The position numbers and the translations under genes are program-made. 64,000 nt of DNA from Stomoxys calcitrans. Taxonomy: Eukaryota; Arthropoda; Insecta; Diptera; Muscidae. The stretch covers positions 34,780,019-34,844,018 of the forward strand of contig NC_081553.1 of NCBI RefSeq assembly GCF_963082655.1, read 5' to 3'. Shown one piece after another: positions 56,214-64,000 of this stretch. How positions within the stretch are numbered: position 1 is the first letter of the stretch; each line of letters starts with the position of its first letter. Below the pieces are notes generated by a model. It ran no database searches. It saw nothing but the letters and a program-made list of their open reading frames with translations, and had not been told where the DNA came from.

Positions 56214-57545
56214 TTATACCCTCCACCATAAGATGGGGGGTATACTAATTTCGTCATTCTGTTTGTAACTACTCGAAATATTCGTCTGAGACCCCATAAA
56301 GTATATATATTCTTGATCGTCGTGACATTTTATGTCGATCTAGCCATGTCCGTCCGTCTGTCCGTCCGTCCGTCCGTCTGTCGAAAGCACGCTAACTTCC
56401 GAAGGAGTAAAGCTAGCCGCTTGAAATTTTGCACAAATACTTCTTATTAATGTAGGTCGGTTGGTATTGTAAATGGGCCATATCGGTCCATGTTTTGATA
56501 TAGCTGCCATATAAACCGATCTTGGGTCTTGACTTCTTGAGCCTCTAGCGTGCGCAGTTCTTATCCGATCAGAATGAAATTTTGCACAACGTGTTTTGTT
56601 ATGATATCCAACAACTGTGCCAAGTATGGTTCAAATCGGTCCATAACGTGATATAGCTGCCATATAAACCGATCTTGGGTCTTGACTTCTTGAGCCTCTA
56701 GAGTGCGCAATTCTTATACGATGGGAATGAAATTTTGCACGACGTGTTTTCTTATTATATCCAACAACAGTGCCAAGTATGGTTGAAATCGGTCCATAAC
56801 CTGATATAGCTACCATATAAACCGATCTTGGGTCTTGACTTCTTGACCCTCTAGAGGGCACAATTCTTATCCGATTTGAATGAATTTTTGCACGAAGTAT
56901 TTCGTTATGATATCCAACAACTGTGCCAAGTATGGTTCAAATCGGTTCATAAACTGATATAGCTGTCATATAAACAGATCTGGGGATTTGATTTCTTGAG
57001 CTTCTAGAGGGCGCAATTCCTATCCGATTTGGCTGAAATTTTGCATGACGTATTTTATTTTTACTTTCAACAACTGTGTCAAATAAGGTTAAAATCGGTT
57101 CATAACCTGATATAGCTACCATATAAACCGATCTGGGATCTTGACTTCTTGACCCCTAGAGGTCGCAATTATTATCCGATATGCCTGAAATTTTGTACGA
57201 TGGATCCTCTCATGACCATCAACAAACGTGTTTATTATGGTCTGAATCGGTCTATAGCCCGATACAGATCCCATATAAATCGTTCTCTCTATTTTACTTC
57301 GTGAGCCCCAATGGGCGCAATTCTTATACGAATTGGCTGAAATTTTACACAGGCCTCCAACATATAATTTAATTGTGGTCCGAACCGGACCATATCTTGA
57401 TATCGTTTTAATAGCAGAGCAACTCTTTTCTTATATCCTTTTTTGCCTAAGAAGAGATGCCGGGAAAAGAACTCGACAAATGCGATCCATGGTGGAGGGT
57501 ATATAAGATTCGGCCCGGCCGAACTTAGCACGCTTTTACTTGTTT
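56214..57545 (-). repeat. A-type repeat in piggyBac, right arm, one extra module
   Basis: Complement head near 57505-57545 ('ggcccggccgaacttagcac'), microsatellite near 56340-56382 (gtccgtccgtctgtcc type), tail near 56216. One more 153-bp module than its mate at 22540-23718; the additional unit is at about 56511-56664. Confidence 0.86.
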
Positions 57546-57632
57546 TTTATTGTTTCAACACAAAAAACATTAGGGATGATGATAAAAACAAAAAATTTTA
57601 AGAAATAATTCTAAGAACAAAAATACAGATTC

Positions 57633-58855
57633 GTGATACAAATCGTAAAAGCAGGGAGGTTACAGCTGCATGGAATTTGGCGAATCCCACGACGAAAAAA
57701 GGATTGGAAGCCAGTGACAGTGAAAGAGTTTGACGCCTTTGTAGCTATTTTTTTGTATGCTGGACTCACAAGATCAAACCATGAACCAGCTATGGAATTA
57801 TGGGATGCGACGCGTTGCCCCATATACAAAGCTGCGTTGTCGTACGATCGCTTCATGTGTATAGAGCAATTTATTCGATTCGACAATGGAAACACTCGAC
57901 AACAGCGACTCATCAACAGCAAAACTGCGGCTATTGACGACATTTGGGAAATGTTGCAATATAACTTGGCAGCAGCTTACACTCCTCATGAAGCACTAAC
58001 AGTTGAGGCCGCAGTTGTTCCCTTACAGAGGCCGCACCCTCTTCACACAATATATTCCGTCGAAGCCAGCTAAGTATGGTTTGGAAGTATGGTGGTTATG
58101 CGACTCACAGAGTTATTATCCTGTGAAGGGAATGATATATTCTGGAAAACTGCCAAACCAACAACGGGAGATAAACCATGGGCAGAACGTAGTGCTGGAT
58201 CTTGTGGAAAAATATTTTGATGCTGGCCGTACTATATACGCGGATAATTTCTTTACCACTCATGACTTGGCGCGTATTTTGTTGAGGAGGAAGACCGCAT
58301 TTGTTGGTACAGTGCGCTACAGCAAAACATTCATTCCACAGGAGTTCAAGAAGAACCCGAAGCGCACCATCAATTGTACATTATTTGGGTTCAACGAGGG
58401 GGATATATCGTTATGCTCATACGTGCCGAAAAAAAAATAAAGTGGTGAACGTGCTCCCCACAATGCACTACACCTGCCTCGATGACGAGCAAACCGAGAA
58501 GCGGAACCCCTTTGCCATATTAGATTACAACGCCAACAAATGCGGCGTTGATACCATGGATCAAATGTTAGGCACTTACAGCTGCAAAAGAGCAATACAT
58601 CGATGGCCGTTGGCCATGTTTTATAATATGCTGGATGTCGCTGCATTGGCTGCTTTTACGATTTACAACGAAATGAAGCCTATAAAAAGGAGTGACAGAC
58701 GGCGGTCGTTCTTGTTACTGCTAACGAAACAATTGGCCACATCAAATATCGAAGAACGTGTCCTGAGCAACCATATAACCTCCTATCCAAGGATACGCAA
58801 TGCGATGGAAGAATTCGATGTCAGGGTAAGAAAACATCTTCAAATTCAAGAATAG
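57633..58855 (+). pseudogene. piggyBac-like transposase, catalytic domain, right arm
   Basis: Three overlapping frames (57633-58073, 58003-58440, 58301-58855), nearly identical to the left-arm copy (one amino-acid change noticed, GIYRYAH for GIYHYAH). It carries the same loss of the first catalytic Asp and the same A-run frameshift near 58430. It retains YADNFFTTHD and NKCGVDTMDQM. It is dead, N-terminally truncated, and lacks its C-terminal finger in frame. Confidence 0.9.
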
Positions 58856-58871
58856 AATATACATTTATTTG

Positions 58872-60436
58872 TTTTTTATTATACCCACCACCGACGGATG
58901 GGGGCATATTCATTTTGTCATTCCGTTTGCAACACATCGAAATATCCATTTCCGTACCTATAAAGAATATATATTCTTGACCAGCATAAAAATCTAAGAC
59001 GATCTAGACATGTCCGTCCGTCGGTCTGTTGAAATCACGCTACAGTCTTCAAAAATAGAGATATTGAGCTGAAACTTTGCACAGACTCTTTTTTTGTCCA
59101 TAAGCAGGTTAAGTTCGAAGATGGACTAAATCGGACTATATCTTGATATAGCCCCCATATAGACCGATCCTCCAATTTAGGGTCTTACGCCCATAAAAGC
59201 CACATTTATTATCCGATTTTGCTGAAATTTAAGACAGTGAGTTGTCTTAGGCCCTTCAACATCTTCCGTCAATATGGCTCAGATCGGTTCAGATTTGGAT
59301 ATAGCTGCCATATAGACCGATCCTCCAATTAAGGGTCTTAGGCCCATAAAAGCCACATTTATTATCCGATTTTGCTGAAATTTGGGACAGTGAGTTGTGT
59401 TCAGCCTTTCAACACCCTTCGTCAATTTGGCTCAGATCGGTCCACAGTAGGATATAGCTGTCATATAGACCGATCCTCCGATTTAGGGTCATACGCCCAT
59501 AAAAGCCACATTTATTATCCGATTTTGCTGAAATTTGGGAGAGTACGTTGCCTTAAGCCCTTCGATATACTTCGTTAATATGGCTCAGATCGGTTCAGAT
59601 TTGGATATAGCTGTCATATAGACCGATCCTCCAATTTAGGGTCTTAGGCCCATAAAAGCCACTTTTATTATCCGATTTTGCTGAAATTTGGTTCAGTGAG
59701 TTGTCTAAGACCTTTCGATATCCTCCGTCAATATGGCTCAGATCGGTTCAGATTTGGATATAGCTGTCATATAGACCGATCCTCCAATTTAGGGTCTTAG
59801 GCCCATAAAAGCCACTTTTATTATCCGATATTGCTGAAATTTGGTTCAGTGAGTTGTCTAAGACCTTTCGATATCCTCCGTCAATATGGCTCAGATCGGT
59901 TCAGATTTGGATATAGCTGCCATATAGACCGATCTCTCGGTTTTAGGTTTTGGGGCCATAAAAAGCGCATTTATTGTCCGATGTTGCCGCAATTTGGGAC
60001 AAAGAGTTAAGTTAAGCCCCTCCACATATATCTGCAATTTGGTCTAGATAGATCAAGATTTGCATATAGCTGGCATGTAGACCGATCTCTCGATTTAAAT
60101 TCTTGGCCCCATAAAAGGCGCATTTTTAATCCGATTGCACTGAAATTTGACACACTGGCTTGTGTTATGCTGTTCGACATCCGTGTCGTATATTGTTCAG
60201 ATCGGTTTATTTTTAGATATAACTACTAAAAAGACCAATATTTTGTTATACACAATTAAACAATGACTTGTACTTATCAGCATTTGTTTCAAATTGGATC
60301 ATATTTCGATATAACTGCTATGTGACATAATATATGCAATTTTCACCGAATTTTGATGAAAGATGGTTTACATATATACCCAAGTGGTGGGTATCCAAAG
60401 TTCGGCCCGGCCGAACTTAACACCTTTTTACTTGTT
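58872..60436 (-). repeat. B-type repeat in piggyBac, right arm
   Basis: Complement of 19646-21210 with the same number of modules: 'tatacccaccaccgacggat' at the left end, gtccgtccgtcggtc at about 59011, and 'ggcccggccgaacttaacac' at the right end. Confidence 0.86.
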
Positions 60437-60441
60437 TTTCT

Positions 60442-60674
60442 ATTCATTTCGGGTATTACCAAGACCGATGAAAGGCAATGTATCGTCGTTTGCGGCTAGG
60501 TCAAGTAGACCGTCATGTAGGCTTTGCCGTTCTGAGTACGGGCGGCAGCTGAAAACGGGGGCATACTGCTTCGGCTGCGGCAACGCTATTTGCGGAGAAC
60601 ATAGCACACTTTTAGATCACTGCAACACTTGCGCACAGGACAGGGGACAAAAAGTACACGGTCAACAACAATAA
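60442..60674 (+). pseudogene. piggyBac transposase C-terminal finger, right arm
   Basis: Encodes the same CRLCRSEYGR ... CFGCGNAICGEH ... CNTCAQDRG series and stop as 19408-19640, identical at the protein level, stranded downstream of the B insertion. Confidence 0.8.
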
Positions 60675-60898
60675 TTTTTTAAATTTTTTTAAAATAGTCT
60701 TAAGAAAATTCAAGCAAAAAAATAAAAAATTTAAAAAATTATTTTTGTATGTAGAATTTAGTTATAAACAAAAAAGCAAAACAAAAATTAAAAAAAAAAA
60801 AATAAATTATATGAAAAAAACATGATTTACAAAAAAGGTTCGTAGGGACCTTTTCACACGGCCGTGAAGTTCAGAACTGTCACTCATCGGAGGGTTAA

Positions 60899-61730
60899 TA
60901 TCGTACATATAGCTACAAGGACTCAAGAACCCTCCCTGCCCCTGATGATGTCTACGCATAGCTCTGCCCTACCTTCATTGTAATGCACTGATATGTCATT
61001 TTAATGAATATGTTCACATACAAAGCAAATCTCCACTTCTTTACATAAATATCCTGTAGAACTGAAAACAATTGTTTTCAGTTCTACAGATTACATTTGG
61101 ACAATGCTGAGAAAAGTACTGAGAATGTTAAAAATGAACACCATCACTGTTTCGCAACCACAAATACAAAGTGAATTATTTGTCATTATTCTCCAATTGG
61201 CATTGGACACATGAAAACACGAAAAGAAGCATTGGAGAAAAGCTGTAGAACAAAAAGCATCGCTTAAGACTGGAAACAAACTATTGAGCACGCATAAGCC
61301 AAAAGGATGTAGGATGTGTAAGCAGGAAACATGTTATTTTTATTTTTATTTATGCTTTTCGACAGCCCTCCCACCATGTTTACATTTAAAATTGTAATGT
61401 TGTGGTGGTTTTTTTTGTTTTTGTTTTGCGTTGGTATTGGTGTCTTGTTAACGGAAGCATCAGCATTTATTTTCACAGCTTGACATCATTGACACATTTC
61501 ACATGTGTGTTGGTTAGCTGGTGATTGGGATGAGGGTAACGGCTACTACGAGTTCAGTATGCTTGCCATATTCATATGTTTTGCCGTAAGGGACGTTCAG
61601 AGTAGCCAAGTGTCTAGACTGTATCAGTTTAAAATTTAATGCGACAAGCACAATGGATCCCAAAAATCATTTTAATTGTTTAATAAGTTGACAAGTTTCA
61701 TTGGTGTTGTTTAACATTTTAACGTATTTC
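60899..61730. other. Flank of right piggyBac copy with 36-bp palindrome
   Basis: Mirror of 18351-19183, about 1% different. Contains the perfect palindrome at 61054-61089. No gene recognised. Confidence 0.6.
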
Positions 61731-62785
61731 AACAAAAACAAGAAAAAAGGCATTATAATCAGTCAGGCCGAACTTTGGATATCTTTTTACTCGCATAAGT
61801 CGGGTTTCCCAATAAGGATTTGACAACTTCTTTTTAAATAAAACACAAGTCATATAGGATATTTCAAACACTTTACAATCGGCTTGAAATACAATCAAAA
61901 AATTTATGAATGAAATTCAATTTCGTTCATATGGCCACCGCAAGCACGTTTGCACCCATCGGTGTGTTGGGCTCAATTTTTCATGAATCGGGCACACATT
62001 TCAGCGGAAACTGTTGCTATTTCCCGTTCAATGTTGGCTCTGATCTTGTTTGCATAGATCAAAAACTTGAACGCACGAACGAGGCTGCCATTCGACTGGC
62101 TTACGATACCATCCTCTCTGGAAACCACATGTCGTCCAGATGAATATCTTCAAATTCAGCCCAAAAATAATCAGTGAGCATGATGCGGGAGTAAGCCTGG
62201 TACTTTGATTTGACATTTCTGAAGCCTTTACAAGCCGCAATTTTTATTCGATTTGGCTCAAACTTTGCATGTGGTGTTCCGTTACGACTTCCAACAACTG
62301 TGTCAAGTACGGTCCAAAGCCGGTCAATAACCTGATATAGCTCCCACATAAATTGATCTCCCGATTTCACTTCTTAAGCCCTTACAAGCCACAATTGTTG
62401 TTCCATTTGGCTGAGCTTTCACAGGTAGTGTTCCGTTCTGACTTCCAACAACTGTGTCAACTACGGTCCAAACAGGTCAAGAACTTGATATAGCTCCCAT
62501 ATAAGCCGATCTCCCGTTTTGACTTCTTGAGCCCTTACAAGCCGCAATTTTTATCCGATTTGGAAGAACATTTGCATGGGTTGTTCTGTTACGACTTCAA
62601 ACAACTGTGCCAATTACGGTACAAACCAGTCTATAACCTGACATAGCATCCATATAAACCGGCCTCTCGAGTATTTTTGTTCGGTTCTTTGAAGCTTTAA
62701 TTTTTGCAGGTTTGAACGTAGTTTGCTCTGTAGAATAAATTTTATATGCCCATCAACTACATCCATCTTTCTTATATATAAAAAA
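61731..62785 (-). repeat. Insertion present only in right arm: mariner relic plus A-type modules
   Basis: Left-arm homology stops at about 61730 and resumes at 62786. The inserted DNA holds a minus-strand mariner/Tc1 transposase relic (about 62175-61855; YFWAEFEDIHLDDMWF then a broken frame, ending in a GGHM-like end near 61930). A-type modules on the minus strand follow (about 62205-62700). The same pairing, A modules running into the mariner 3' end, occurs at 14664-15575, so they travel as one composite. Confidence 0.7.
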
Positions 62786-63942
62786 GTAAGAGCGTGCTGA
62801 GTTCGGCCGGGCCGAATCTTATACACCCTCCACCATTGATCGCATTTGTTGAGTTCTATGCGCGGTATCCCTTTTTAAGCAAACAAAGAATATTGAATAA
62901 GAACTGTTATCCTATCGGAGCTATATCAAGTTATAGTCCGATTCGGACCACAAATGAACGCTGAACATTGTAGAAATCATTGTGTAATTTTTCAGTTCAT
63001 TCGGATAAGAATTGCGCCTTGTATGGGCTCAAGAAGCAAAATCGGGAGATAGGTTTATATGGGAGCTGTATCAAGCTTTTGATCGATTCAGACCATACTA
63101 GACACATATGTTGAAGGTCTTCAGAGAAGCCGTTGTACAAAATTTGTGCCAAATCGAATGAGAATTGCGCCCTCTAGAGGCTCAAGAGGTCAAGACCCAT
63201 GATCGGTTTATATGGCAGCTATATCAAAACTTTGACCGATTTGAACCATACTCAGCGCAGTTGATGGAAGTGATACCAAAACACTATGTGCAAAATTTAA
63301 ATCAAATCGGAAGAGAATTGCGCCCTCTAGAGGCTCAAGAAGTCAAGCCCCATGATGGGTTTATATGGCAGCTATATCAAAACATGGACGGATTTGAACC
63401 ATACTTAGCGCGGTTCTTGGAAGTAATACCAAACCACGTCATGCAAAATTTCAATCAAATCGGACGAGATTTGCGCACTGTAAAGGCTCTAGAAGTCAAG
63501 ATCCCAGATCGGTTTATATGGCTATATCAAAACATAAACCGATTTGAAGCACACTTAGCGCAGTTGTTGGAAGTGACACCAGAACACTGCTTGCAAAATT
63601 TCATTCCAATCGGATAAGAATTGCGCCCTCTAGAGGCACAAGAAGTCAAGACCCAAGATCGGTTTACATGGCAACTATAGCAAAAGATGGACCGATTTAG
63701 CCCATTTACAATCCCAACCGACCTACACTAATAACTTTCAAGCGGCTATCTTTACTCCTTCGAAAGTTAGCGTGCTTTCGACAGACAGAAGGACAGACGG
63801 ACTCACATAGCCCGATCGACTTAAAATGACACGGCGATCAAGAATATATATACTTTGTGGGGTCTCAGACGCATATTTCGAGGTGTTACAAACAGAATAG
63901 CGAAATTAGTATACCCCCAACCTAGGGTGGAGGGTATAAAAA
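62786..63942 (+). repeat. A-type repeat, right arm, complete
   Basis: Head 'aagtaagagcgtgctgagtt' and 'accctccaccattgatcgc', modules with 'ggtttatatggcagctat', a short gacagac run (about 63778-63800), 'aagaatatatatactttgtg', and tail 'ggtggagggtataaaaag'. Its mate is 17436-18350, which lacks the microsatellite part. The frame at 63165-63617 merely follows the modules. 63943-64000 matches the fragment at 17375-17435. Confidence 0.82.
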
Positions 63943-64000
63943 GACATTGTATTCAGCAGGCCGAACTTTGGATATCTTCTAACCCGGATAAATAGTGTTT

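Larger units (their letters stand above)
55937..60894 (+). mobile_element. piggyBac-like transposon, right-arm copy
   Basis: Ends CCCTCCGATGAGTGA at 55937 and its complement ending at 60894, flanked by TTAA (55933-55936 and 60895-60898). It holds the same nested A (56214-57545) and B (58872-60436) repeats and the same broken transposase. Length 4,958 bp, i.e. 153 bp more than the left copy. Because both arms share the insertions and lesions, the duplication or haplotype split is later than all of them. Confidence 0.92.
48911..64000 (-). repeat. Right arm of large inverted duplication
   Basis: Reverse complement of 17375-31134 from its first base after the gap to the window edge, and presumably beyond. 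It holds the same elements in mirrored order. Extra material relative to the left arm: one 153-bp module within 56214-57545, about 1.06 kb at 61731-62785, and the microsatellite portion of the A repeat at 62786-63942. It lacks a ~109-bp C module. Confidence 0.92.

Overview
The window is repeat-dominated DNA from a higher fly. The gypsy-type LTR element, jockey-type LINE, piggyBac relics and the very abundant repeats whose heads carry a 'GTTCGGCCGGGCCGAA' core fit a calyptrate or muscid fly (Stomoxys/Musca-like). That assignment is inference. I find no host protein-coding gene: every convincing coding region belongs to a transposable element, and the rest is dispersed repeat, satellite, or AT-rich DNA without recognisable content.

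Layout. 1-397 is a fragment of a dispersed repeat called C here. 398-12259 is a complete, apparently young LTR retrotransposon: two 3,018-bp LTRs, a tRNA-Lys primer site, a Gag with an N-terminal RING-H2 finger, and Pol in the -1 frame behind an A AAA AAC slippery site. It is flanked by a 4-bp GACC duplication and sits in a ~153-bp tandem repeat that continues to about 13085. 13086-17374 holds more C-, A- and B-type repeats, a mariner-like transposase relic and a tRNA-derived SINE. 17375-31134 and 48911-64000 are the two arms of a large inverted duplication that runs off the right edge. Each arm carries, in mirror order: a piggyBac-like transposon with 15-bp inverted ends and TTAA duplications, broken by a B and an A repeat; a LINE relic split by a SINE and an A repeat; a C repeat array; a short run of the 123-bp satellite unit; and an A fragment. 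Between the arms lie a full-length jockey-type LINE with both ORFs open (31223-36027, minus strand), about 0.9 kb of simple AT-rich DNA, an 11.8-kb satellite of ~123-124-bp units (36915-48710), and a 200-N assembly gap (48711-48910). The right arm starts exactly at the gap, so the palindrome may be a scaffolding product (alternative haplotype placed in reverse) rather than real.

How the parts relate. Two elements look capable of activity, the RING-Gag LTR retrotransposon and the jockey-type LINE; piggyBac, mariner and the second LINE are broken. The A and B repeats share one design (GC-rich head, ~153-bp internal tandem modules, GACG/GACA microsatellite, tail whose end is the inverse complement of the head) and have repeatedly landed inside other elements, giving a readable order of nested insertions. 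The same satellite unit appears as a 2-3 copy run next to each C repeat, which suggests that the big array grew from sequence inside that dispersed element. Comparisons between copies were made by eye, so percentages are approximate.
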